DNA of 64,000 nucleotides from Circinella minor (lineage: Eukaryota > Mucoromycota > Mucoromycetes > Mucorales > Lichtheimiaceae): assembly GCA_016758965.1 (NCBI GenBank), contig JAEPRB010000049.1:62001-126000 (forward strand). The letters run 5' to 3'. Shown piece by piece: positions 1 through 10,224 of this stretch; positions within the stretch are counted from its first letter, which is position 1, and each line of letters starts with the position of its first letter. The translations under genes and the position numbers were made by a program. Below the pieces are notes generated by a model. That model ran no database searches. It saw only the letters and a list, made by a program, of their open reading frames with translations, and was not told the DNA's origin.

Positions 1-226
1 TTTCTAAAGATTGTTGTGTTTCAACCGGGATTCGTGCAATTTCCACAAATGTGGATGGATCGTCGGGTGTAATCCCGTTGACCGAGATTCGAATACACGA
101 AGCATTATCTTCAAACGCGGTATAGACAACATTATTTTCTGGATCACTAGCTAAAAATGAACGCGATCTACTATCGACAGTGCCGATTCTTGCTGATTCG
201 TGCGCTAGGAGTTCAAGACTGCGCAT
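1..226 (-). CDS. Probable Elongator complex subunit 1 (Elp1/IKI3), N-terminal part
   Basis: A reverse-strand ATG at 226-224 opens a frame of 75 codons that runs off the left edge without a stop. The N-terminus starts MRSLELLAHES, followed by a stretch rich in beta-type residues (DPENNVVYTAFEDN, then CIRISVNG). Elp1 proteins commonly start with an M-R-x-L motif and go straight into WD40 repeats, and this fits. Elp1 is the large scaffold of Elongator, which makes the wobble-uridine carbamoylmethyl modification on tRNA. Only the first exon or part of it is visible, so the assignment rests on a short match from memory; another WD40 protein is possible. The region upstream (above 226) is AT-rich and carries no competing start. 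Confidence 0.5.
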   Translation of the reverse strand, partial: MRSLELLAHESARIGTVDSRSRSFLASDPENNVVYTAFEDNASCIRISVNGITPDDPSTFVEIARIPVETQQSLE

Positions 227-2317
227 TATACTTTAGAGTTTAGAAAAAAAAAGAGTGGGGGTTATCTAGTAGTATTTGTGTGCGGGTGTGTAGGTGCTTT
301 TAGTTTCTGTAAAAAAAAGAAAGAAAAAAAACTAGTCAATGGCTTGCTGCTCTTTTTTTTTTTAATCAAAAAACATGGAAGGTTTAAAATTTTAGCGGAG
401 TATGCTAAAACTTAATGCTTGTAACTGCAACAGATATTTAATGGATTAGAGAGACTGATTTATTAGAATTTTATTCGAGTTCGTTGTAACTAAATGTTTC
501 TTAACAATACAAATGATTTATAAACAAAGCCCCAATTATAAATAATAAAACATAATAGTACTAAGTAACCTGTACAACAAATTATTCAAGTTTTAAGATA
601 CCAAATTCATGATCATCCATAATAATGCTTCAGAGCTGAAGCTATAAACTGCTAATGTTGACCCTTTTGTGCCAGCTAACATGTACGTTAAGACAGTAAA
701 AAAAAAAGAGAAGAAACAAAGACACTTATATTCATAGGTATATAATATGTTTTATAAGATGACGTTAGCCAGCTATAATTATCCTTTTGCTGTATGCGTC
801 ATTATTAAAACTTATTAATATTTAAAGAATGCAAGACAATAACATTGTGACAATAAAGAAAGCGATTAATAATAGATTATTTCTATATCACTATAGGAAT
901 ATAATAATCATTATATTAAAAATTTCTTATTTTACTCTTCCTCCTTTCTCTCACTCATCACTCCAATATCTCTTAGTATATAATGGACTGTAAATTAGAT
1001 AAATCAAGGGATGGACTTTTTTTTAATATGCCAAGAAAATTGCTAAATATTAATAAAGTCATTTAAAAATCAATACAGTATACTTTTAACTATTTCCTTG
1101 TTATAATCAAAGAATATTCCACGAAAATATGTTTTAGAATTAAACATAATATAAGCTACATATATTTATCATAGAAAAAAAGATGAGGGAGACAATAATA
1201 AGTAAAATTTAGTTTCCGGCAATCCACGCACGAGCGTTTATGTTATATACAACAGACATCAGAGTATGCAAAAGTCAGATTTATAGGTATATCATATTAT
1301 TAGAATCCATTAAAAAAATTACCTTTTTAAACGTAACGACCAAGTAAAAGAGAGAAAAGAAATCATGATGGTTATTATTACTATTATTATCATTAAACGT
1401 AGTATATTTGTCTCACATCAAAATTTTGTCTCTTTTGTACATAAGCAATAGTATAATCCAGAATACAATAAAATTATATAATACATGTTTATTAATTCTT
1501 TTTTTGATTATACACAATAAGGAGGTCCTATTGTATAGAAGATGTTTTGATAAAACAGGATCAAGGAAAAAAAACATATTGTTGGAATTACCAATGAATG
1601 ACACGTATATAAAGTGTCACAGATCGAAGCATCGCCGAGCAAAAAATCAAAAAGGAAAAGGCAGGGGCAGAAAAAGCTGGTGTTTGATAAGTATGATAAA
1701 AAGGGAAGTTACTTGGATCAAAAAAAATCACGCGCAAAAAAACAAGAAACAAATCATTAGGCTGCATAGAAACCAAAAAGATATTTTTCACGTGAAGCTG
1801 AAAAAAAAATGGTATTTAATATTTATGGGTTATTCTTTCCTAACTTCATTCCCCTTTCTAACCCCCTTCTCAAAATGATCCAAAGCGAAAAAAAAAAATA
1901 TTAAGTAATATAAACAAAACTTCCGTCGCCAGTAAAAGAAAAACAGAACTGATTGGTAGCTTTAAAAAGAAATTTTGAAATATATAAAAATAACACTTTT
2001 GTTATGTACACTGACGCAATTGTATGTATTAAATTGTTGGGTATTAACGGCAATCGGTACCGGACCAAATAAGGAAAAAATCCTAAAACAGCCAAGAGAA
2101 ATGAAATTATTTATGGAGAGGTGGGGGTACCCAGCGTCTTGGACAGATTGGAGTGTCACACACCACACACAAATAACCAAGAAAAAAATAAAATTAGAAA
2201 TTTTGAGTATATAAAAAGAAGCCCTTTCTCATTTTTTTTTCTTCTTTTTTTCTTCTTTACAATTACTTGATTTACTTTTTAACAAATAACAACTTTTACA
2301 ACAGCAATAAAATAAAA
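227..2317. other. Non-coding spacer, divergent promoters
   Basis: AT-rich sequence between the left-edge gene and the kinase. The 1408-1878 open frame is lysine/asparagine-rich, matches nothing I know and is probably chance. Pyrimidine runs just before 2318 look like a promoter/5' leader. I see no RNA gene here. Confidence 0.6.
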
Positions 2318-3985
2318 ATGGCACGTTGGTTTAATACAACTGGAATTCAATTTCATCGACCTTGGAAACATCATCATGAAGATAGTGATGGAAAACAACA
2401 AAAGAGACGTCATCATCGACGTTCATTGTCAGAAGTTATTAGTACAAATAGACGTTATGTTCAACAATATCGTTTACTTCATGAAATTGGTAGTGGATCT
2501 ACAGGTGTAGTACATCTTGCTATTGATAAAAAAACAAATACTCAATATGTAAGTTCATAACTAAATAATTTATTTATGTCAAAATGTTAATAAATTATAC
2601 AGCAAATAGACATATTTTAATAACCCTTAATTTTATTTTTATTTTTGATCATCGTTATACAGGCGATCAAAGAATTGAGTAAATCACGTTTACAACGTCA
2701 ACAGAAAAATGATTTCCTGCGTCTAACAGGTTCACGACCTTGTTTTGGACTTGGTGTAACATCAAGACAAGAATCTCTTGGCTCAAAAGAAGATGATGAA
2801 CAACAAAATAAACGTCGACGTGTTGCGATTACACCTACCGTCAATGAAATCAAAGTTTTAAAACTCCTTGATCATCCAAATATTATTCAATTTGTTCAAG
2901 CTATTGATGATCCCGAAAGTGATTCAATTTATCTTGGTAGGTTAAAAAAATAATATGAATAACCTATAAGGTTTCTTATGACTATTATTCTTATTTTTAT
3001 ATTAACTCATCTTTCATATAATCATCTATTATTAGTCATGGAAAAGGCAGAAAAAGGCGCCGTTATGGATATTACTGCATTTAACACAACTGTCAAACCT
3101 TATTCTCAAGTTCAATGTCATGAATATTTTAGTCAATTAGTCAATGCTATTGATTATTGTAAGTAATGTTTTTTTTTTACTTTATATGTAAGCAATGACA
3201 TCATGTGAATTAACAACAATAAACATTTACCAATAACTCTATTTTTAGTACATGAACAAGGATTCGTTCACAGAGGTATGTGCGCACATAAATTACTACT
3301 TATATTAATCTATATACGTATCAAGCATAGAAAATTTAATCAATATTTATATTTATACTACTATAATAGATATTAAACCTGATAATTTACTTTTGACTCG
3401 CAATAATACAATCAAAGTAATTGATTTTGGTAGCGCAATTCATATTGACGAAACATATCCTTTACCTTCTACAACATCAGCTGGTACTCCTGCATTTATG
3501 GCCCCGGAACTTTTGCGCCGTCGTGATATTAAGCAAAAACAACTAAAGCCCCCACCTCCAACTGCTACAGATATCTGGTCCATGGGTATTACCTTGTATT
3601 GTCTTTGTTATGGTCAATTACCATTTGAAAAACCGAGTCTCTTGGAACTTTACGATGAAATCCAAAACAAAAAGTAAGTTACTTTTATATATAAATATGT
3701 CTTTTTATATGAAATTCTTCTATTTTGTTGTTATTAATCAAAGTATATATAATTTATTAGTATTGATCATCCAAAAAATATTGATCCCAATCTTACAGAT
3801 CTTTTAAATAAGATGCTCACAAAAAATCCTTTCGAACGTATCACTATGGAAGAAATTAAGGTAATAATGAAAGAGATATAGTATATATATATATATAGAC
3901 ATCCTGACAATTGTATATTAATTATACTATTTATACTATTATATAGGCTCATCCATGGATGATTGATAAAAAAAAGAACACATAG
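2318..3985 (+). CDS. Protein kinase, CaMKK / SNF1-activating kinase type
   Basis: Seven exons: 2318-2548, 2663-2936, 3036-3158, 3249-3275 (27 bases), 3370-3673, 3761-3860, 3947-3985; 365 residues. The glycine loop GSGSTGVV is at about residues 58-65, the beta-3 AIKEL lysine at about 80, then a basic/acidic insert of about 60 residues (with NKRRR) before helix C. HRDIKPDN is split over exons 4-5, followed by VIDFGS, the APE-type MAPELL and DIWSMG. The insert after beta-3 is typical of the Ca2+/calmodulin kinase kinase group (fungal Ssp1/Sak1/Tos3), which phosphorylates activation loops of AMPK-like kinases. The protein stops right after subdomain XI (AHPWM), so the long C-terminal tail of yeast Sak1 is absent. 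The start at 2318 follows a pyrimidine-rich leader and begins MARWFNTTG. All catalytic residues are present. Specificity beyond the CaMKK group is inference. Confidence 0.85.
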
Positions 3986-4681
3986 CTTCATGATTTATAG
4001 ATTCAAAAGCAAGAAAAAAAAACACAAAAAGTGGACGATGTTCCTTTTCCTTTTCATATATATACGTATTTTATATATTGCTCAATCAAGTCGAAATAGT
4101 GTTCTTCCAACATCCATATCTTCTACACCCAAGTATTGGATCTCTGCCTGCCTAAATCAGACTACGAAATATTCAGCAAGTCGAAAAAAAAAGTCTCATT
4201 CCTTTTATATCTATATTTTCTTTTTTCACCTAAAGGACATTGATATTCTAGTCATTATTGTCCTTACAATATTCCACACTATTTTCTATATATTACAAGA
4301 TTTTTACCATTGCAGTCTATATAAATTTAAAACTATTTATCCCGTATATATACATTTATACCATCATTAACAAATCCTTATGCCCGTTCCACTCGTTAAT
4401 ATTTTTTTCCTATACATATTCATTCCAAATTCTATTCCTTCATTACCTTTTCCTACCCTTCTTTTTTAATCGTTATGAATCAATTCTATATGCTTTCTTT
4501 TTTTTCCCGCGCACATACATTATATATAAATAAATTTAATCTACATATGACTTTCCATTTTTTTTCTTTACAAGAATTTGGTCTAAATAAGATCGATGGA
4601 TGAATGCTGTAATAATCATATTTACAAACAATAAAGCAAAAAAAAAACACTACTCTCGAAGTCTCTCTCTCTCTCTCTTTT
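3986..4681. other. 3' flanks of two convergent genes
   Basis: AT- and pyrimidine-rich sequence between the converging kinase and Siva-like genes. It holds poly-T/A tracts and a (CT)n run near 4660-4678. No supported gene. Confidence 0.6.
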
Positions 4682-5138
4682 TCATCCAGACTTGCAAGAT
4701 AAACAAAATACTTTTTCAAATGATGATGAATAACTATTATATTATAACAGCATCATTAGTTTATAAACATGTATACTAATTGAAACATCCCTCTCTTCTC
4801 TCACAGACACAGTTTCTTAATACTTACTCTATGGTTGAACATCCACCACAGTATACATTTTCACATATATTACATATATGCGCGCATTCGCTACAAATAC
4901 CATGTTCACAAAACCCACATTTTCCATGCACAGTTCCTCGGTTACAACGATAACAGGATGATAAGGTATTATCTTCTTGTTCAGAAGTATTGTATGAATT
5001 TGGATTATTAAATAATGCATAAGAAGGTTCCTCTTGTCTATCCGATTGTTTTTTATGCTCTTGTTGCTGTTGTTGACGTTGTGAGTTCATCAGTATTTCA
5101 AATGTTTGCTGCGCTAAATCAAAAAACCCGTATGCCAT
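4682..5138 (-). CDS. Siva-like cysteine-rich protein
   Basis: Two exons on the reverse strand, 5138-4828 and 4733-4682 (GTAAGT donor at 4827, TAG acceptor), 120 residues. An N-terminal helix (FFDLAQQTFEILM) is followed by a glutamine run and then a compact zinc-type region: CYRCNRG, CGFCEHGICSEC, CNICENVYCGGC. Exon 2 adds IDYSSSFEKVFCLSCKSG. This is the C-terminal arrangement of Siva (cysteine pairs, then D-Y/C-S-x-x-Y/F-E-K-V-x-C-x-x-C), known in animals as a death-receptor-binding, pro-apoptotic factor. Reading only the first exon would lose the last CxxC pair. Function in fungi is not known to me. The start is uncertain: a coding-like stretch lies upstream at 5324-5228, but the splice I can see (donor 5227, acceptor near 5157) does not keep the frame. 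Confidence 0.7.
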
Positions 5139-5467
5139 ATTAGTTTTTCGCCACGACCTTTTTTAATATTAAGGTTTTTCTCCAAAATATGATAAAAGAG
5201 AAAAAGAGAGAGAGAAAAATAGTTTACCATTTATTTGTTTTTGTTTCTCATCTTGTTTAAAACGTTGTCGAAGTACATTGACCAAATCGTCATCTTGCTC
5301 ATCCAATCTTCTTTTATTCTTCATAATGTGGAATATAATATATATATATATATATGGGTTTACGTGGCATATAAAAAAAGAAAAAAGAGGAGAGAATTGA
5401 AAAAGTTTGTGTTGCCGCCAAAAAAAAAAATAATTTTTCAGTTTTTTTTTTATTTGTCTAACACATA
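5139..5467. promoter_or_regulatory. Divergent promoter between the Siva-like gene and UTP30
   Basis: The two starts are 330 bases apart, back to back. The interval has a (TA)n run at 5339-5354 and poly-A/T tracts. On the reverse strand 5324-5228 reads MKNKRRLDEQDDD and on, 33 charged codons with no stop, ending at a GTAAAC donor-like site. It may be an upstream exon of the Siva-like gene or a small upstream ORF, so the promoter may be shorter than drawn. Confidence 0.4.
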
Positions 5468-6667
5468 ATGTTACAGATCGATGAAAGCAAGGTAAAACAT
5501 CTGCTGTTGAGAGAATTGAACAAAAGACGAATACCATTTAACTTGTGAAAAAAAATTAGGCACGAAAAGCTTTCAAAGCTTTATATAAACATGAGAAAGA
5601 AAAGGACAATAGTGTCATTGAAACTGTTTGGCTTACGATCGCAACTAGAAAGAATATTGATCTTATAAAAAGTACTCCATTAAGCATGTAAGCTCTTTTT
5701 TTTCGCTCGAGAAAGATAAAATGAACTTCTTTAAAATAAACGTTATTGAATAAAAAAAAAATAATAGGATTTCTTTGATTAATAACAACAATAATTATAA
5801 CAATAATTTTCTAGACCACTTCGACACGCAATACAAACACCTGCAACGCGACGATGCCTATTTACCAAAGATCCACAAAAAACATTTAAAGACTTATTGA
5901 TATCCAAAAAGATTAAAGGTGTTCATAAAGTCATTGGTATTTCTAAATTGAAAAAGGAATATGGATCTCCCGAGAAAAAACGGGCATTATTTTCAGAATA
6001 TGATGCATTTTTGACAGATAAACGAATCGCACATTTATTGCCAAGGATATTGGGTAAAGAATTTTATAAAAAGCGAAAGTAAGTTTTTGGTGGTTGTTAT
6101 AGTTACAAATTGGTTTTTAGATGGATATTAAACCTTTTCTTTATATATTTCTCTTTCTCTCTTTCACATGTATGCACCCACATCTGATAAGAATGCAAAG
6201 GCTAATTAATTAAATATATATATGTAAAATAACTAGGGAACCAATGCCAGTGGATTTAATGAAAGAAGATCTTCAAAAAGAAATTTTAAGAGCAGTACGG
6301 TCCACTTTTATGCAATTTAACTATGGCAACTTTTAGTAAGCATTTATCTATATATATATATATATATAGTTATTTATGACGAATGGATACGTATAGTCAA
6401 CTAAGTTATTAATAAGAACTTTTTATTGAAAAAAAAAGTGCTGTAAAAATCGCAACAACAGGACAAAGTGATGTACAAGCATTTGAAAATTGTATGCAAG
6501 CATTACCACATATTATCAAAGGAGTTTATGGTGGAACAAAAAATATTCGATCATTGCAAATTAAAACATCTGAATCAACAAGTTTACCTATTTACGATGC
6601 TGGAAAAATGGATGAAGAAAATAATAATGAAGATGATGAAGGAGAAGAAGAATGGGAGGATTATTAA
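5468..6667 (+). CDS. UTP30: Ribosomal L1-domain protein, UTP30/RSL1D1 type
   Basis: Five exons: 5468-5491, 5560-5687, 5815-6078, 6237-6335, 6439-6667; 247 residues. The first exon codes only MLQIDESK and joins ARKAFKALYKH, giving the usual N-terminal helix. Then come IPLRH, KDPQKTFKDLL, the L1-core segment DKRIAHLLPRILGKEFYKKRK, EPMPVDL, and a C-terminal ALPHIIKGVYGGTKNI with SLPIYDAG. These are landmarks of the L1 fold in UTP30/Cic1/RSL1D1, nucleolar proteins that bind pre-ribosomal RNA. The tail is acidic (DEENNNEDDEGEEEWEDY). Length is close to yeast Utp30 (about 270). The start is the only ATG that makes the splice phases work. Cic1/Nsa3, a longer paralogue with a basic tail, is less likely because of the short acidic end. 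Confidence 0.85.
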
Positions 6668-6802
6668 TTTTTTTTTTTTTTCAAATAAAATTATTTTTTG
6701 CATTATTTGCTAAAGAAAACTCAGATATACTTTTTTCTTTTTTAAAAAAACACAATATCACTTTTTAACTCATTATACAACTTGGGTATATTTATATATA
6801 AC

Positions 6803-7873
6803 ATGGCTGGTACAAAAAGAACTAAAGGATCGTTTGATAATGACGACTATTATGATAATGGATCTTCTTCTAAGCGAGTAAGATTTAAGAATCAACCTAA
6901 TCAACAACAAAGAGGACACGGACGAGGACGCGACGAGACTTCTTCACCACCAGAAGATTTTGAATTCGATCATGAAGAGGAACTTGAACAAAAGAAAAAA
7001 CGTCGTGGTGCTATCAATGATGAAGAATTATCTGATGAAGAAGAAGTGGGAGGTGGTGTTTATAGTGACGATTCTGATGAAGAAAGTGATCAAGAAGATA
7101 AAAACAAAAAGAAAATTACACAAGATGACGACGACGACGATTTTGACATGTTTGCAGATACTGAACCTCAAGAACAATCACAATCAAAAAATAAAAAGGC
7201 CAAAGGAAAACGTCGATTAGAACTTAATGAAATTGAAGGACAAGAATTAGATTCAAGAAATGTTGATTCGGAAGGTGAAGAAGGCAGTAAAGAACCCAAG
7301 TTAACAGCGTTCAATATGCAACAAGAAATGGAAGAAGGTAGTTTTGATAAACAAGGCAATTATACAGTTAACAAGGCTGATCCAGAAGCTATCCATGATC
7401 GATGGATGGAAGGTGTTTCACGTAAAGACATTGCTAAAGCCAAAGATGCTCAAATACGACGAGAGCAAGCAGAAGCATTAAAAGAAGCAGAACGACAAGC
7501 CAATGTACCTCAAACCAAGAATGATATTTATCGTGAATTATTGAAATATTTAAAACCTGGTGAAAACGTAAATCAAGCAATTGGGAAGTTAAGTAGTAGT
7601 GGTGGTATTAGTTCGATGGCTAAGTTACCTAAATGGAAGCAAAAGTTGATGGAGAAGAAGAATCGAAATAAAAAACCAACAAAACAAACAGCAACAACAG
7701 AAGAAGAAGAAATTGAACGACAACGAAAAGTGGAACGATTAACAGAATTAGCGGATCAAATGATGGCTTTAGGACATTTTAATGTTTATCAAGATACATT
7801 TGAAGAAATGGTTGTTCATTTAAGAAGAGAAGGTGTTGTACCAGCAAATTGGATGCCTGGAACTAATGAATAG
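6803..7873 (+). CDS. CD2BP2/Lin1-type U5 snRNP protein lacking a GYF domain
   Basis: Single exon, 356 residues, starting MAGTKRTKGSFDNDD; an in-frame ATG 21 bases upstream lies in the TATA-rich leader and is less likely. The N-terminal half is acidic/basic low complexity with FDMFAD. The recognisable core is KLTAFNMQQEMEEGSFDKQGNY, DRWMEGVSRKDI, YRELLKYLKPGENVNQAIGKL, and LADQMMALGHFNVYQDTFEEM. This order matches CD2BP2 (human) and Lin1 (yeast), proteins of the U5 snRNP that help tri-snRNP assembly. In that family the C-terminus is a GYF domain (W-x-Y-x-W ... GPF). Here the frame ends VPANWMPGTNE just where it should begin, and the following 200 bases are untranslated AT-rich sequence in all forward frames. 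The family call is firm; loss of GYF is seen directly. Confidence 0.85.
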   Translation: MAGTKRTKGSFDNDDYYDNGSSSKRVRFKNQPNQQQRGHGRGRDETSSPPEDFEFDHEEELEQKKKRRGAINDEELSDEEEVGGGVYSDDSDEESDQEDKNKKKITQDDDDDDFDMFADTEPQEQSQSKNKKAKGKRRLELNEIEGQELDSRNVDSEGEEGSKEPKLTAFNMQQEMEEGSFDKQGNYTVNKADPEAIHDRWMEGVSRKDIAKAKDAQIRREQAEALKEAERQANVPQTKNDIYRELLKYLKPGENVNQAIGKLSSSGGISSMAKLPKWKQKLMEKKNRNKKPTKQTATTEEEEIERQRKVERLTELADQMMALGHFNVYQDTFEEMVVHLRREGVVPANWMPGTNE

Positions 7874-8103
7874 TAATAATAATAATAAAAAGATATCAAC
7901 TTTATATACTTTTGTGTGTGTAACATACTTTTAAAACTTTATTTTTTTTTAGTCTTTTTTTCCGTTACCTATTTACCTCCACACTCTACACTTATTCTCT
8001 CTTTTCCTCCTCTTTCACCTCTCCACATTTTTTTTCCCAGAATAAAAAAAAAGCCCCTTTGTCCCGAGAAAGTTTATATTTTTTTCTTTCTTTATTTCTC
8101 GCC

Positions 8104-9267
8104 ATGCAATCGTCATATAGTATGCTTCCACAAGTAGAACAGTCATTACAACACATTTTGCATCACAGAGAAGCATACCTTCAAGATCGTGCACAAAGTC
8201 AATTACCCAATCGACCATTTATTGTGGGTGTATCGGGATGTCAGGGCAGTGGTAAAACAACCCTTTGTGATACTTTGGCTCATTTACTTAACGACGAAAC
8301 AACACATAACTTAAACGTCGTTACTTTTTCACTTGATGATTTTTATTTGACAAGAAACGACCAAGCCAAATTGGCTTCAAACAATCCAAACAATAAATTA
8401 CTACAAGTACGCGGACAACCAGGTTCGCATGATTTGCAATTGGCCAAGACCACATTCAATAGTTTATTGGACCCTAAAGTTACTTCCGTTGCTATCCCTT
8501 CTTACGATAAGTCTAGCTTTGGTGGATTAGGTGATCGACGCGATAAATCGGAATGGAAAACAGTTTATGCACCTTATGATATTATTTTATTTGAAGGTTG
8601 GTCACAAGGTTTCAAGCCATTACCTATTCAAGAACTTCAACGAATGTATAAAGAAGCAAAAGGTCGGATGGCATTGCAGCCACTTGCCAGTTTGGAACAA
8701 ATTAACCATAACCTAACACAGTATGAAAACGATTTATATGCCTTTTTTGATATTTTTATTCATCTTTCACCCGCCGATCCTGAACAAGTTTTTAATTGGC
8801 GATTGCAACAAGAACATCATATGAAAGCAACGCGTGGTGTAGAGGGAATGTCGGATGAAGATGTACGTAACTTTGTGGATACATATATGCCAGCTTATGA
8901 ATTATATTTGCCTCGATTGGATAGAGTGGGATTTTTTGGACAAGGATTACGGGGTGAATCTCTTAAGCCCTATGAAGGGCCTAAACGCGCTGATGGTGGA
9001 TATAGTGGAGTGGAGCGACATTTACGACTTGTTCTGGATTCAGAACGACGAGTAATTCGATCACAACATATGAAGGAAACAGTGCTTGTGGATAGTCCAA
9101 AATTGGGTGGAGGAAATGGTAGTAATAATGGAAGTGTAATTACACGATTCGGTGCTACAAGTCGATTCCTTTTAAGCTGTACCATGATTGGGTTACTTTC
9201 ATATTTTGGATTTTCACGACGTAGACGTATTGTTGATGCTGCATTAAAATTTGCTCGTGCAAAATAA
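8104..9267 (+). CDS. D-glycerate 3-kinase-like P-loop kinase with C-terminal membrane segment
   Basis: Single exon, 387 residues from the ATG at 8104 (MQSSYSML); an upstream in-frame ATG at 8059 lies in the T-rich leader. Walker A GVSGCQGSGKTT is at residues 42-53. Further family marks are SLDDFYLTRND, RGQPGSHDLQL, PSYDKS, Walker-B-like DIILFEGWSQGF, and the lid/C-core EQVFNWRLQQEH with GMSDEDVRNFVDTYMPAYELY. These define the glycerate kinase/Tda10 branch of the uridine-kinase-like family; plant GLYK makes 3-phosphoglycerate from glycerate. Yeast Tda10 is about 290 residues. This protein carries about 90 extra at the C-terminus, with a hydrophobic stretch FLLSCTMIGLLSYFGF followed by SRRRR, which looks like a tail anchor. 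Substrate is inferred from the family. Confidence 0.85.
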   Translation: MQSSYSMLPQVEQSLQHILHHREAYLQDRAQSQLPNRPFIVGVSGCQGSGKTTLCDTLAHLLNDETTHNLNVVTFSLDDFYLTRNDQAKLASNNPNNKLLQVRGQPGSHDLQLAKTTFNSLLDPKVTSVAIPSYDKSSFGGLGDRRDKSEWKTVYAPYDIILFEGWSQGFKPLPIQELQRMYKEAKGRMALQPLASLEQINHNLTQYENDLYAFFDIFIHLSPADPEQVFNWRLQQEHHMKATRGVEGMSDEDVRNFVDTYMPAYELYLPRLDRVGFFGQGLRGESLKPYEGPKRADGGYSGVERHLRLVLDSERRVIRSQHMKETVLVDSPKLGGGNGSNNGSVITRFGATSRFLLSCTMIGLLSYFGFSRRRRIVDAALKFARAK

Positions 9268-9930
9268 ATAAAGTGTCTGTATAAAAATGTGTAGATATAT
9301 AAAATAAAAATTATTGTATATGTATACCTCTCTTTAACTTTTTGATTTTTAATTTGAGTCTTTTTTAAATTTTGTTATTAAAAATGATTCAGTATTTTTT
9401 CGACTGTTTATGTCACACAGATAATCATACTAAAATTGTTATGCATCATCAGAATCAACAAATACAACAATGCTTTATATGCTGCTAAATCAAAATTTGC
9501 TGTGGACCATTTGCTGTAAACTAGTTTACTATATATAAACATGGATAAATATGGACTAAAGGTTAGCAACAGCTGTATAGTATTATTTTTGTGCAAATAG
9601 TTTATGACTAATATTTGAAACTTCCGCTTTGAGGAGATGGGATATATATTATCCGTCCTTTCTTATATTTTTTGTATAAGAAAAAAAAGCAGAATATTCA
9701 TTTCTTTATAACCAATCTTTGGAATTAAAACAATTAAAAAAGAGTGGTGCCTTATGTGAGTGCTTATAAATTTTGACAAGAGTAATCAAGTCTCTGTAAA
9801 TATATTAATTTGAAAAAACAAACCATTATTACTAAAAAAAGTAATTGACCCATCATTCTTAAAAGATTTGAAAAATAGGGGGTTATAAGTGGATTGTGTT
9901 GTATATATTTAATTGACTGGAAATAGTAGC
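9268..9930. other. Non-coding spacer upstream of the SRP RNA
   Basis: AT-rich, no supported reading frame. TATATATTT at 9902-9910 lies about 25-30 bases before the likely 5' end of the small RNA and may be its RNA polymerase III TATA element. Confidence 0.5.
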
Positions 9931-10211
9931 GTATTTCTGTAAGCCAAGTGGTAGTCTATAAGGAGCTGAATCCATTCGTTGGTGGAATCACGGTTGCTTG
10001 GTTGTCTCGTCGAAGACAGTGTCTTGCAGAGTTTGGTGTCAACATTCGGGTCCGGGCGTAAGCTTGGATTGGTAGGTTGTTCAATACTGGGGAAACGCCC
10101 GAGGGTAGCAATACAGCAGGGAAAACTCAGAGCACTAATACGGCTGTCAAGATGGCACGTCGGAGGGAATTTATCAAGTAGCTGCCATCAACAGTGGGAA
10201 CTACCTCTTTT
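9931..10211 (+). ncRNA. Signal recognition particle (7SL/SRP) RNA
   Basis: An island of higher complexity and GC in an AT-rich spacer, about 280 bases, ended by T4 at 10208-10211 and T9 at 10216-10224 as for RNA polymerase III. Two segments resemble the S domain of 7SL RNA. GTGTC..GAGTTTGGTGTCAACAT (10019-10045) parallels the human GTGTCC..AAGTTCGGCATCAATAT, and AGCAGGGAAAACTC..GCACTAAT (10115-10139) parallels AGCAGGTCAAAACTCC..GTGCTGAT of helix 8. GGTAGT (9950-9955) can pair with ACTACC (10200-10205), and TTGGTGG near 9979 with CCATCAA near 10188, so the ends close as in helix 5. CTGTAAGCC (9937-9945) may be the Alu-domain U-turn. It would direct signal-peptide-bearing ribosomes to the ER. 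Ends are approximate. An open frame over it (9979-10260) is chance. Confidence 0.75.
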
Positions 10212-10224
10212 GATCTTTTTTTTT
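10208..10224 (+). terminator. RNA polymerase III T-tract terminator
   Basis: TTTT at 10208-10211 and nine T at 10216-10224 directly follow the 3' strand of the closing stem of the SRP RNA. Confidence 0.6.

Noticed and set aside
1408..1878. 156-codon forward frame
   Set aside because: Extreme Lys/Asn/Ile composition, no motif, no leader or splice context; typical chance frame in AT-rich DNA.
5228..5324. Upstream exon for the Siva-like gene (MKNKRRLDEQDDD)
   Set aside because: The only matching donor and acceptor put the next exon out of frame; kept as a note in the promoter entry.
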